In this document: positions 31,199 through 40,631 of the stretch, piece after piece | Position numbering within the stretch: the stretch's first letter is position 1 | How the letters are laid out: each line of letters begins with the position of its first letter | NCBI GenBank assembly: GCA_030847615.1 | Contig: JAUMIR010000014.1 | Location: 12,562,501-12,626,500 of the forward strand | Reading direction: 5' to 3' | DNA from: Gambelia wislizenii | Lineage: Eukaryota; Chordata; Lepidosauria; Squamata; Crotaphytidae | DNA: 64,000 nt | Translations under genes and position numbers: made by a program | Notes under the pieces: generated by a model | What the model saw: only the letters and a program-made list of their open reading frames with translations | Told to the model about the DNA's origin: nothing | Database searches by the model: none

Positions 31199-31800
31199 GG
31201 CCCCGTCTACACGATTTAAATAATACGTATGGCGTGCGGAAGTTCGCGCTTCGGTACACACGGCTGTTCGGATTCACACGTATCCAAAAGAGGGGGGGCT
31301 CAGTTTTCCACCCTGAAATACGCTCATGCGGCGTTCAGGAGGGAAAGCGGATCGCAATGAGAAATCCATGCGCCGTTCGGATGGCTGACAGGTCTGTACG
31401 ATCCGTTCGCACACACACGAACAGGCAGTGTAATCTGATTGGCTGGCCGAGTAGAGGGGGCGAGGCTAGCACGGAGGAGAATTGGGAGCGGCCGCCATGT
31501 TGGTTTCCTGGCTAGCGAGAGTCCGGTACGTCCATGAATTTTATATATTTATTTATTTTTATTTTATATTGTAAATAGGGAAAACCAACTTTCCGCAAAG
31601 CAGGAACTTAAAAAAAAAAAAAAGCGGTGGGAGATTTAAAACCGCTTGGCTTGCTTGCTCCAGCCAGCTTCGGGAAGGGGGCTCATACGGAGTTTAGGGG
31701 GGTAAAAAATCAGGTAGGCAGATCGTATGCATACGAACGACAGCCTATTCGTATTTTTTACCCCCCAAATGGATTTTTTTATGATCGTATAGACGCACCC
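31199..31800. mobile_element. CpG-rich TIR element with promoter-like cassette
   Basis: The ends GGCCCCGTCTACACGAT and ATCGTATAGACGCACCC are inverted repeats with few mismatches. Subterminal CGTATGCATACGAACG and CTATTCGTATTTTTTACC add more inverted text. The interior is unusually rich in CpG: ATTGG at 31438, GGGGGCGAGGC at 31456, GCGGCCGCCATGTTGG at 31488, then GTCCGGTACGTCC, a possible splice donor. It has no transposase. High CpG content suggests little time for methylation decay. Confidence 0.7.
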
Positions 31801-31850
31801 AAAGTAAAGACATAGATCCCCTGGAGGGGCTTGATAAGTTGCAGCAACAT

Positions 31851-32093
31851 ATCATAGAATCATAAAATCATCGAGTAGGAAGAGACCACGAGGGCCATCT
31901 AGTCCAACCCCCTGCCATGCAAGAACACACAATCAAAGCATTCCCGACAGTTGGCCATCGAGCCTCTGTTTAAACACCTCCATAGCAGGAGACTCCACCA
32001 CACTCCGAGGCAGTGCGTTCCACTGTTGAACAGCTCTTAAAGTCAGGAAGTTCTCCCAAATGTTTAGGTGGAATCTCTTTTCTGTAGTTTGAT
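31851..32093 (-). mobile_element. CR1 LINE 3' end, antisense
   Basis: ATCATAGAATCATAAAATC, CCAACCCCCTGCCATGC and AATGTTTAGGTGGAATCTC, ending at TCTGTAGTTTG. It is truncated within the ORF2 C-terminus. Confidence 0.88.
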
Positions 32094-32224
32094 CAGTGAA
32101 GCCTTGTGAATTGTAGCAAGCTGGTGCTCACTGAGCTGAGCTGGAGCTGTGCACATAGCCCTTTCCTCTTCCCTGGAGCTGAGCCCAGCCAAATGGAAGA
32201 ATCTGCACTTTTTGCCCCTTCTAC

Positions 32225-32439
32225 TTGCTCCTGCTTTGCAGAGGTCCTGGGTTCAATCCAGAGGTTTGAAGTTACAAGAGGGTTGATTTTGATTGAACAC
32301 TGGAAGGAACTTGTTGACAGTAAGAGAGGTTTAGCAATGGAACCTAGAGAGGCGTTGGGATCTTTTTCTCTGAACATCTTCCGAAAGAGGCTGTATAGCT
32401 ACCTACTGGGGATGTTCTAGCTGGAGTTTGACATTGAGC

Positions 32440-32473
<34 letters not shown>

Positions 32474-32519
32474 GTTGGACTCAGCCTAGGGAGCCCCTTC
32501 CAACTCTATGCTTCTCTAT
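32225..32519 (+). mobile_element. Older CR1-type LINE 3' end, sense
   Basis: GTTTGAAGTTACAAGAGGG, AAGGAACTTGTTGACAGTAAG, GAACATCTTCCGAAAGAGGC and CCCCTTCCAACTCTATGC follow the CR1 order but with the wording of the 59325 copy. A (GT)n run of about 15 units is at 32441-32471 inside the 3'-UTR. This is a distinct, older subfamily. Confidence 0.75.
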
Positions 32520-32529
32520 CCAAGGCTAG

Positions 32530-32577
32530 GCCACAGAATCACAGAATCAGAGATTCATTGAGTTGGAAGAGACCACC
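32530..32577 (-). mobile_element. CR1 LINE 3'-terminal fragment, antisense
   Basis: CACAGAATCACAGAATCAG and ATTGAGTTGGAAGAGACCAC; fewer than 50 bases remain before the cassette element. Confidence 0.7.
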
Positions 32578-33010
32578 ATTCACTTTGGTATACATTTCCC
32601 ATAAGGGCGGAAGTGGAAAGCTGATTGGTTGGATGTTTGCAGTGGGTGGAGCTTGCTAACAAGGCAAGCACCTGAAGCTGCCATGTTGGATTTTGCCATA
32701 GTGACTGAGTGCTACAGTGAGGAAATAGCCTTTTGTTAGAATCATAGAATCATAGAGTTGGAAGAGACCACAAGGGCCATCCAGTCCAACCCCTGCCATG
32801 CAGGAATACACAATCAAATTTGTGGAAGATCACACCTTAGATTTAGTGGGTTTTTTTTTTTAAACTGTTTGGTGGCAGCAACGCGAGGTAAATAAAAATG
32901 TGAGTAATTCACTCATGCCCACCATCTTGATTTGCAGGTATGCTCATTGGAACAGTGAAAACAGATAGCTTTGCATGCCTGTGATCTTTAAAAAAAAAAA
33001 AACACCATTA
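32578..33010 (+). mobile_element. Cassette-bearing TIR element, copy e, with nested CR1
   Basis: GAAAGCTGATTGGTTGG (32617), GCAGTGGGTGGAGCTTGC, AAGCTGCCATGTTGG (32675) and CCCACCATCTTGATTTGCAGG (32918) follow the order of the 39399 copy. CR1 sequence splits it at 32737. The terminal repeats are not visible. Confidence 0.6.
32737..32817 (-). mobile_element. CR1 LINE 3' tail, antisense, inside copy e
   Basis: AGAATCATAGAATCATAGAG to GGAATACACAATCAAAT. Only the 3'-UTR is present. Confidence 0.88.
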
Positions 33011-33418
33011 AGAAAAATAGAAGCAAATTGGCATTACTGCACTACATTTTATTGCTTCATATAGACAAGCCCCAAGAAAGTGGAAATTTACATCCTTGAA
33101 CACTGAACAAACATGCATAATTGGTACCTCCCCTTATCTTGCGCAATTGATCCTGATGCTACTCATGTTATTGAGGGGAATGAGCTATTCTGGGTATGGA
33201 GAAAGGCCAGCTCTCACCCACAGGAAATTAATTCCTCCCTCTGAAGAAGTTTTTCCCACACACTTGTACCCAGAGCTCTGCAGCCATAAGGGCTAGAAAC
33301 GTGATCTTTGCTTTGCATTTATTTATTTTATTTTTGTCTTTTGAAAGCTGAGTTTCTGAGAAAACAGAATATTGTACCAGATCATTTGTAATTTGCACTT
33401 TTAAAATGTTTTTAAAAG
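33011..33418. other. Unassigned stretch
   Basis: Nothing was recognised; short frames only. Confidence 0.4.
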
Positions 33419-33638
33419 GTCCTTTCACACTACACAATTATAGCACTATCATTCTCCTCTGACTATCATGGCTCCATCCTATGGGATGCTGGGATTTGCT
33501 ATTGAGGGAAGAGGTATTGAGAATTCTCAGCCAGTGATCTTTAATTCCTCAGACGACAAACCTCAGGATTCCATAGGATGGAGCTATGGCAGTTAAAGTG
33601 GAATCATACCACTATAATTCTATAGTGTGAAAGGACCC
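33419..33638. mobile_element. Palindromic MITE, copy P5
   Basis: This is the best-preserved ends of the first type: GGTCCTTTCACACTACACAA at the left and TATAGTGTGAAAGGACC at the right. Arms carry CATGGCTCCATCCTATGGGAT and the complementary AGGATTCCATAGGATGGAGC. Confidence 0.88.
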
Positions 33639-33756
33639 TAAGACATTCTCTCATGTCTGTCATGACAGGGAAACTGGTGGGCCAGCTGTTTTCCAGAAAA
33701 GGTGGTTCCTTCATGAGTGATGTTTCATACGACACAGTTATGGAACTTTCATACTA

Positions 33757-33938
33757 CCCTTTCATACTACACAGTTGTGGTTCTTTTTTAACTGCCATGG
33801 CTCCATCCTATGGAATCCTGGGATTTGTGGTTTAGGGACAGGCATTTAGAATTCTCAGCCTGAGAGCTGTAGAGCCTCACTAAACTACAAGCCTCAGGAT
33901 TCCACCACATGCTACCATGGCAATTGATGTGGAACCTT
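33757..33938. mobile_element. Palindromic MITE, copy P6
   Basis: CCTTTCATACTACACAGTTG on the left, CCATGGCTCCATCCTATGG, then the loop and ATGCTACCATGGCAATTGATG. The right end is lost where copy P7 begins. Confidence 0.78.
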
Positions 33939-34054
33939 TTTGCCCCACACAATTATAGCAATGCAACTCCACTTTAAATTGCCATGGCCACATCCTGTGG
34001 AATCCTGGCATTTGCAGTTTAGGGAGGAATATTTAGAATTCTCAGCCAGAGATC
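33939..34054. mobile_element. Palindromic MITE, copy P7, left part
   Basis: TTGCCCCACACAATTATAGC, GCCATGGCCACATCCTGTGG and AGAATTCTCAGCCAGAGATC. The right part is at 34673-34784, with a LINE between. Confidence 0.82.
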
Positions 34055-34672
34055 TCTTCCCCTCCCCCTCTGGCTTTTCTTCGCAAACAAAGATTCAGGA
34101 AGGACTCATCCCGCGCCTTCTGCAAGCGCGCTGATGACTAAAAAGGCCAATCCGAGATAAACAAGTCCAGTTGCAGAAAGCACAGCAGAAGGTCTCCTTC
34201 AGTGATGTTTCTGGGTTGTGATTCTTTCTGTGTTGTTGTTTCTCTTCAAGACTTGTTCGTCGTGAGTTCTCAAATAAGGCTGCAGCATTGTGGATAGTGC
34301 ATCTCCATGCCTCCCGATGTGAGGCCAGGGCGGACCACTGTTGGTGATCAATTTGGCTGAGTCTGAGATGTTGTTTCAGGGAGTCCTTGTATCATTTTTT
34401 TGGAGCGCCCCTCTTACTCTGACCCATGGCGAGTTCACTGTAGAGTACTATTTTTGGGAGGCAATGGTCCTCCATCCTAGAAACATGCCCTGCCCAGCGC
34501 AGCTGTGTTCTCAATATCATGGCCTCAATGCTGGTGATCCCTGCTTGCTCAAGTACAGCAACATTCGTCACATAGTCAGTCCAGTGTATAGACAGCGCTG
34601 ATGAAAGCATTCGAGGAGTCGTAGGTGGTGGTAATAGGTGACCCATGTTTCAGATCCATAAAGGAAAATAGA
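34055..34672 (-). mobile_element. LINE 3' end with C-terminal finger, antisense, inside MITE P7
   Basis: The 3' end is at the left, GGCTTTTCTTCGCAAAC. The element reads leftward on the minus strand, and the 3' 160 bases are repeated at 54489-54668. The 5' truncation is at about 34672. MITE text on both sides shows it is an insertion. The clade (RTE- or I/Jockey-like) is not settled. Confidence 0.75.
34080..34646 (-). pseudogene. LINE ORF2 C-terminus remnant
   Basis: The minus frame 34646-34392 reads LSIHWTDYVTNVAVLEQAGI, then ILRTQLRWAGHVSRMEDHCL and PKIVLYSELA. This is the post-RT block common in RTE- and I-like LINE proteins ('LRWxGHxxRM'). Further downstream (about 34080-34200) is a frame with an F/Y-CxxCNRxCxSxIGLxSHxRxC pattern, a CCHC/C2H2-like finger at the protein end, also seen at 54523-54714. 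The frame is interrupted between the two. It has no RT core. Confidence 0.65.
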
Positions 34673-34784
34673 CAGCTCTATAGTGCCTCACCAAACTGCA
34701 GATGCCAGGATTCCATAGGATGCAATCAGGGAAGTAAAAGTGGAATCATAGCACTATAATTGTGTGGTATGAAAGGACCCCTGG
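34673..34784. mobile_element. Palindromic MITE, copy P7, right part
   Basis: AGCTCTATAGTGCCTCACC, AGGATTCCATAGGATGCAATC and CACTATAATTGTGTGGTATG, then AAAGGACCC. It closes the palindrome begun at 33939. Confidence 0.82.
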
Positions 34785-34950
34785 CCATGAAAGGAGATTT
34801 CTTCAACTGAGTTTGACTACCCAAGAGAAAGAGACAGGGAAATCTGTCCAAAGACAGATAAGTCTTTTCACCACCTATCTTGGCTCTTTCCTGCTACTCA
34901 CAAGGAGGTTGCATGTGACCCAGCTGAACCAGAAATAAAGTGAGTTTAGC

Positions 34951-35028
34951 AGTCATAGAATCATAGACTTGTAAGAGACCACAAGGGCCATCCAGTCCAA
35001 TCCCCTGCCTTGCAGGAATACACATACA
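34951..35028 (-). mobile_element. CR1 LINE 3' tail, antisense
   Basis: AGTCATAGAATCATAGACTTG to GCAGGAATACACATACAT. 3'-UTR only. Confidence 0.87.
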
Positions 35029-35699
35029 TTCTACCAATCTGAAGGAGTCTTGTGTATTGTTGTATGATTACTAGCCTTTCACTCAAGGCCTTCAGCCACA
35101 ATCCTCTCATGGAGGCACTACAGCTTAATTTGATTAGCTGGAGTCTCTTGCTGGAAAGGCTGCTCTTCCACCAGGCTTCAGGCCTCTCTTGAGCTCAGGT
35201 AGTGTTGTCTGTGATGGTTTTGGTTGCCATGTTGCTGTGAATGAGGCTCTTCCAGGAAGGAGGTGGCCACAGCGGCCACAAAGCTGTAGCTTGTTGTGGC
35301 AAAGAAAGGTTTTACATGAGATTGAAAAATGATTTGGAGTTGGTTGTGTGAGTTAATTTAGATTGGGGAGGAGCCTGCGATTGGAAAATGAGAGCTTCTG
35401 TTTCCTCTCGGTCTTGTTTGGGAGAACACCAATGTGGTCTAAAGTTGAATTGGAGTTGGAGGACAGATCAGATAACATCACCGTGATCCTGGAGATCTTC
35501 TCTCCCTCCCCACTTCATATTCTTCCAACATTTAACAGATGAAAACCAGGACACATGTGGCTGAGCCACATCAGAGTGTGCTGAAAAGGATGTGGCCAGG
35601 CAAACAAAAGAGCAACAGTTAGAAGAACACACAAAACCACTGTTTGAAGCAGAGAAATCCTGGTAGTTAGACAGTGAGTCTAGGAACAGCAAGCTCTTT
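35029..35699. other. Unassigned stretch
   Basis: No family was recognised in 670 bases. There are short frames only. Confidence 0.4.
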
Positions 35700-35905
35700 C
35701 CTTCTCATCTCCTCCCTGCACTGTTAACTGAGCGCAAACTGCTTTCACATTTTGAACTCAGTTTGCAGCAATTGAGGTAAGCTAAAGATGAAGGAGGAAA
35801 GTGGGAGGGAGGGAGAGGAATTGGGACATTTTAAAAGCAGTTAAGAAAGTGGGCCAACAGAGAATTAACCTGGACTGTCCTTGCTGGACTGGGACAGCTG
35901 GAAGC
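35700..35905 (+). repeat. Dispersed repeat D
   Basis: TGAACTCAGTTTGCAGCAATTG, GAGGTAAGCTAAAGATGAAGG, GGGACATTTTAAAAGCAG, ACAGAGAATTAACC and GGACTGTCCTTGCTGG. The same order is found at 61330-61500 and, antisense, at 11780. No terminal repeats or coding are visible. Confidence 0.5.
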
Positions 35906-36031
35906 TATTTCATTCTATAGTGGAAGGAAAAGGTGGCCCGAGGCTTGTAGTTCTGCATCTCCTCTTTTCTGTGCCTGGCTACAAAGATAGTGTCCCCTTC
36001 TCTGGATCAGCAGTGCCCATAACATTAGATA

Positions 36032-36323
36032 CAGTCCAACCTCTGTATCTGCAGTTTCACTTACCCACATCTGAAAAAAGATGGTCTAGCCCTCTTCTAG
36101 AGTCCTCCAGCATGATTTTATGATTTTATGGTATGCTTCTGGAGGACCTAGAAGATGCCTAGGGAGGTGTTCTCTCTAGGAAGTTGTCCATCCTCCAGCA
36201 TCACTCTATGGTATGCTTGGGCTGGAACTGATTCATTTTAATAGGGTTTGCTATTATTCGTGGTTTCTGGTATCCACAGTAAGTCTAGGAATGTATCCCC
36301 TGCGGGATATAGGGGTCATACTG
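36032..36323. mobile_element. Pogo-like MITE family B, copy T3
   Basis: TA then CAGTCCAACCTCTGTATC at the left; ATAGGGGTCATACTG then TA at the right. Interior CCTCCAGCATGATTTTATG and TCTCTAGGAAGTTG. Confidence 0.8.
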
Positions 36324-37126
36324 TATTATGCAAAGTAAAATTACATTATAAGGCTATACAATACGTTATGTACTGTGATGTTCTAACATTATAGCAATAA
36401 GGAATTGGGAGATAGAAAAGAGAACACGCTTGCAGCACTTGAAAGAGCGGTATTTTGACACAATTTACAAAAGCAGTTTTTGTTAGGCATTTGGATTGCT
36501 TTTATTGAATTGTTTCAGTTATGTCAGTGACATTCGTAGATGTGTCAGCACCTGAGGGCAGGGGTGGGGAATGACGTCTTCCAGTGTGGCCCTTGGTACC
36601 TATACTGACCCCCTGCAAAGGCACCATTTTTGGCTGAAGAGGGGGGGCGGTTTAAAAAAATACATGATGGAAAATGACTTTGCAGGACCATAACAAGCTG
36701 TTCTGGGGGCTTCCTGCCTAAAAACATTTTTAAATAAAAATTCAGCCACAAAATGGTGTGGGAGTCAACAGGAAGTGAGATTTTGTCAGTTCTGGTTGCC
36801 CAAAATGGCTGCTGGGTTAATGCCCTGCAGCTCTCCATAAATCCAGAGGAGCCAAAAATCATCTCGTGAGTCCCTGCAGGTGCCAGAGTACAATCTGTAC
36901 ATTGGTATGAATGGAACTGGTAGATACTACCTGGAACCATTTGGAGAAAATGCTCTGTCCAAACTCCAAAGTCCAGAAACAGAAGATGTCAGTTCCAGGG
37001 CAGATTCTGATTTCTTCCCCATTTGTATGAAATTCCCTGGCACATGCATCCACTGAAGTAGACTCGGGGCCTTGCTTTACCTGGTGCTTGGTGTGTGGTT
37101 GGCTATGTAATGACTGTTGAAGTGTT
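36324..37126. other. Unassigned stretch
   Basis: 36552-36760 has GTGTGGCCCTTGG and a G run of hAT-remnant style. The 131-codon minus frame 36545-36940 has no domain. Confidence 0.4.
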
Positions 37127-37258
37127 AGAGCAACAGTTCCCACATCTTGGTCTTCCAGATTTTTAGGACTTTAGCTTCTGGAATCCCTAACTTTTGGTCA
37201 GACTGGCTGGGGCTTCTGGGAGTGGAAGTCCAAAACCTCTGGAAGACCAAAGTTGAAG
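37127..37258. mobile_element. Decayed palindromic hAT-like MITE
   Basis: CAACAGTTCCCACATCTTGG, GGTCTTCCAGA and the inverted TCTGGAAGACC lie around GGCTGGGGCTTCTGGGAGTG. It is the same family as 38797. Confidence 0.5.
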
Positions 37259-37309
37259 AAGAACCTCTGGCTTGGGGATTTATTGCTTCTTCATTTGCTT
37301 GATTATTTT

Positions 37310-37815
37310 AGTCTGCTTTGTTGGGGGTGCTGTGGTTAAGAAAAGAGAGCAACACAGGTGATTAGTGTGCAACCATTTTGGGGTAGATTGCATTTCCTGT
37401 GAAGGACGGAGTCTCTCAGACTTTGAGTCTTGGATCTGGTTCTGACCGCTGGTTCTGAGCACAGAGAGTGATGACAGTCCAGAGTACCTTTTAGCTGCTT
37501 AAGGCGGTGGGGACGTCTAGCCTTGGTCACTCCTATGCATTGGTGGCTAGACTGCTGTAGTGTGCTGTATGGGGAGCTGTCCTTAAAGATAGTCCTGAAA
37601 CATTGACTGGAACAGAAGGTGGCTGTCCAGATGTTGGTTTGGACAAGAACACCCATGGTAGCAAAAATTTTAAGCTGGGTTTCCCTGTTGTTAATTTTTG
37701 GCTTGCTTGTAAGTGGACCACTTGACTTGTTTGCTCCTATATTGGGTTGTCTTTCAGTGCCAGCACTGCCAACAAGAAAACCATACTTGGCTTTTAAAGA
37801 AGTGTTGGAATAATA
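37310..37815 (+). mobile_element. Possible L2-type LINE untranslated region
   Basis: The complement has CCCATACAGCACACTACAG-like wording, reminiscent of the text beyond the L2 coding end in other copies (62560-62690 on the opposite strand). The 176-codon minus frame 37336-37866 is not a recognisable protein. This is a weak call. Confidence 0.3.
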
Positions 37816-38493
37816 ATAATAAAAAAAGTTAAAAGGCAAAAATACATACAACATTTTATTTACCACTGTTTTGCCTTGTTATTTTACATGGGTTTTTAAT
37901 GTGGTTGTTTGTTGCTATTTGTTTCGGCTGACATGGTTCACTATATTTTTTTCCCTAGAGTAGTAGTACTAACAATAACCATTTTCATTGATTTGTGACA
38001 CAACCTTATTCTGAATGCAAAATAAACATTTCCTAGAGAAATGCAATAAAAGATGTTTTATTTTGTTTTTCCTTAAAAAAACAGCACACTCTTCTCAATT
38101 ACTCATATAGGACCATTTGTACTATTAGTCATTTCAGCATAATTAAATCCCTTTGCTAGAATATCCTGGAAATAAGTTAATATGCAGCTGGGTTTAGAAA
38201 GCTTTAGCAAAGGGCTTGTTTCATTTCATCACCCAAGTCTTTTTCAGCAGCTAGCACTGACATGTGCTAAAGCGTTTTATAAATACTCAGAGGTGTGTCC
38301 AAGCCTCGGGATGGTTCATGGGGGCTAGAAGTCCCTTCAGAATGTGGGAGAAGCTCATGATCTTTCTACTGAGTTGCTGAGATGCTGCAAGTTGTTTTCA
38401 GATCCCTGTCAAGCTGATAAATCAAACCGTGTTTTTTGACAGTGCTTCTCATGCTATCTGAGACAAACATTTCCCCCCCCCTTGATGTGCTAG
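37816..38493. other. Unassigned stretch
   Basis: A/T-rich DNA without a recognised repeat. Confidence 0.4.
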
Positions 38494-38734
38494 GTTTGTT
38501 GTTGTTGTGTGCCTTCAAGTTGTTTCTGACTCATGTTGACCCTAAGGTGATCCTATCATGGGGCTTTCTGGGCAAGATTTGTACAGGAGGGGGGTGCCAT
38601 TGCCTTCTTCTGAGGCTGAGAGAGTGTGACTTGCCCAAGGTCACCCAGTGGGTTTCCATAGCCAAACAGGGATTTGAACCCTGGTCTCCCAGAGTCCTAG
38701 TCCACCATTCAAACCACTACACCACATTGTCTCT
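38494..38734 (-). mobile_element. tRNA-derived SINE, antisense
   Basis: TTGTTGTTGTTGTGTGCCTTC, CTGACTCATGTTGACCCTAAG, GAGGCTGAGAGAGTGTGACT, GGTCACCCAGTGGGTTTCC and GGATTTGAACCCTGGTC, ending at ACACCACATTGTCTC. Nearly full length. Confidence 0.9.
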
Positions 38735-38796
38735 TGATTCCTTCATTACAAAGATATAAAACACAACTGTAACACTAATGTGTCTCATCATTTAGG

Positions 38797-38936
38797 CCAG
38801 GAGTGGGAATCACGCAGCTCTCTGGATGCTGAACTACAACTCCCAACATTCTTAACCCTTAGCAGTGCTGGCTAGGGCTGCTGGGAGCTGTAGTTCAACA
38901 ACATCTGGAGGGCAACACAATTCCCACCCCAGTTGC
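38797..38936. mobile_element. Palindromic hAT-like MITE
   Basis: GGCCAGGAGTGGGAAT and ATTCCCACCCCAG are inverted. Within, GGATGCTGAACTACAACTCCC mirrors GGGAGCTGTAGTTCAACA. It is the fullest copy of this family here. Confidence 0.75.
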
Positions 38937-39352
38937 AGACATTGTCATTGATCACAACAAAGACCTCTCTTATTATGGTCAGGTTGTGGTGCTGTTAGTT
39001 GCTGTCATGAGGTTGTTCTTTCCTAGACAACTCTTTCAATTGCTTCCAGGTCTCTTGTCGCATGATAGGACTCCACTGATCTTATGTTTAAGGTGCATCT
39101 GATTCTTGGGATGTTTCCCATTCCATCTGCTCTTGTGTTTTTGCTGGCAGGTGGTCGTTTCTTTCCTCTTACCGTAAGTGATTCCTCTCGCCACTGGTGA
39201 TTACGTTGTGATGGCCTTGATGAGATAATATGCTATTATTTTTGAACCGTTGGAAGATTAGCGCTGTTGAGATCTATCAGAGGGCTTATCGGGTGAGATT
39301 TATCCCAGCTTGGAGTCTTGGCTTGCAAGGTGCATTTCTTTAAGCAACAGCC
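38937..39352. other. Unassigned stretch
   Basis: TGCTGTTAGTTGCTGTCATG at 38991 recalls the end of a LINE or SINE tail in complement, but I could not place it. Confidence 0.4.
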
Positions 39353-39398
39353 AAGCGGGAGAGCTAGCATGGAGTAGTGGTTTGAGTGTTGGACTAGG
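39353..39398 (+). mobile_element. tRNA-derived SINE, head (split copy)
   Basis: GCTAGCATGGAGTAGTGGTT then GAGTGTTGGACTAG. The copy continues at 39956 with GACTCTGG, after a 557-base insertion. Confidence 0.85.
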
Positions 39399-39955
39399 GG
39401 GTTGTCTAGTTGGTTGTTGTAGGGGGTGAAAATACTCCTCATAGAATTCAAAGAGAATATCTGTTGTCCCAACGAGATCCAGTGGCGATTTGACGTATTT
39501 GGAAGGGGTGGGGGGAACCTCCAAAAACTGCAGGGGAAAAGCCTTCATGACTTTTCCTGAGGTTTTTTTTTTTAAAAAGACACGGAAATGGATATTCCTG
39601 CTGATTTGAACAATCGATTTGCATCTCAGCGCATTCCCAGATAAGAGCAGAAGTGGAAAGCTGATTGGTCAGACGTGCATGGGGGTGGGCTTGCAAGTGA
39701 TGAAGTGGCTGGAAGTGCCATTTTGGAGTTTTGTGTTGCCAATAGTGAACTTTTTCTTGTGGAGAATAATAACACAAGTATTTCACTCCCAGCCACCATC
39801 TTGATTTGCAGGCATGGCTGCGTGTGAACTTCAAACACGGATAGCTTTGCATTCTAGCAATTTTGCCAAAGGACCGTGGAGACAAATGAATGCTGCTGTG
39901 ATTTTGCGTTAATGCGCAGCAGTCAGCATGATATCTTCATGTCTAGACAACCCCT
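39399..39955 (+). mobile_element. GGGGTTGTCTAG TIR element, complete copy f
   Basis: Perfect 12-base inverted ends, GGGGTTGTCTAG and CTAGACAACCCC. The element lies within a SINE, and removing it with one TAG restores GGACTAGGACTCTGG. The target duplication is thus probably the 3-base TAG. The body carries CTGATTGGTCAGACG (39661), GGGGGTGGGCTT, AGTGCCATTTTGG (39715) and AGCCACCATCTTGATTTGC (39791). No transposase is encoded; the length is about 557. A 3-base duplication fits PIF/Harbinger, but that is inference. Confidence 0.8.
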
Positions 39956-40160
39956 AGGACTCTGGAAGACCAGGGTTTGAATCCCTGATAAATCATGGAA
40001 ACCCACTGGGTGGCCTTGGGCATGTTATGCTCTTTCTTTCTGCCTTAGAGGAAATCAATGGTGAACCTCCTCTAAATAAATCTTGTAAAAACAAAATAAA
40101 ATCCCCACTTTAATAGAACCGCTATAAATTAGAATCAACGTAAAAGCACGCAAAAGCAGC
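39956..40160 (+). mobile_element. tRNA-derived SINE, body and tail (split copy)
   Basis: AGGACTCTGGAAGACCAGGG, TTTGAATCCCTG, GAAACCCACTGGGTGG and a diverged tail near AAAAGCACGCAAAAGCAGC. Confidence 0.8.
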
Positions 40161-40631
40161 AATGGTGGAGGGGCTTGTTCTAGAAATGCCAACTCTTGGG
40201 ACAAATGTGGTTAGATAGAAAAGTTAGGTAGTAGAAACAGTTGTGTTTAGTAATAAGCTTTAAAAAACCCTAATTTGATTGCGTTTATGTTTGTAGTGGG
40301 GGGCGGGAGGAAACCAATGATCATGCCGGTCTTTCATTGCCACTGAAGCTTCAATTAAAACCATGTACTAAACACTTCACCAGAAGGAAGCTGAAAAATG
40401 TCATTTATAATTTCATTCCCACTCTCCCCTACTTATCCTTGTTTTTAGCTTGGGACAGAAGGAGACGGCTGCATGAATTTTTTAAAATCCCGTTTTTTTC
40501 ATCTACACCACTCATAACTCTTCTCTTGCTTTCACCTCTCCCTTACTTATAATCTCATCTGCTCCTCTGTTCTATAGTTTACTGTTTCCCACATGGATCC
40601 CAACAGGTTCCAGAGATAAGAGCTTCAAAAT
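40161..40631. other. Unassigned stretch
   Basis: No repeat was recognised; the ORFs are short. Confidence 0.4.

Noticed and set aside
37336..37866. 176-codon minus-strand frame
   Set aside because: It shows no protein family. The text looks like an old LINE untranslated region.
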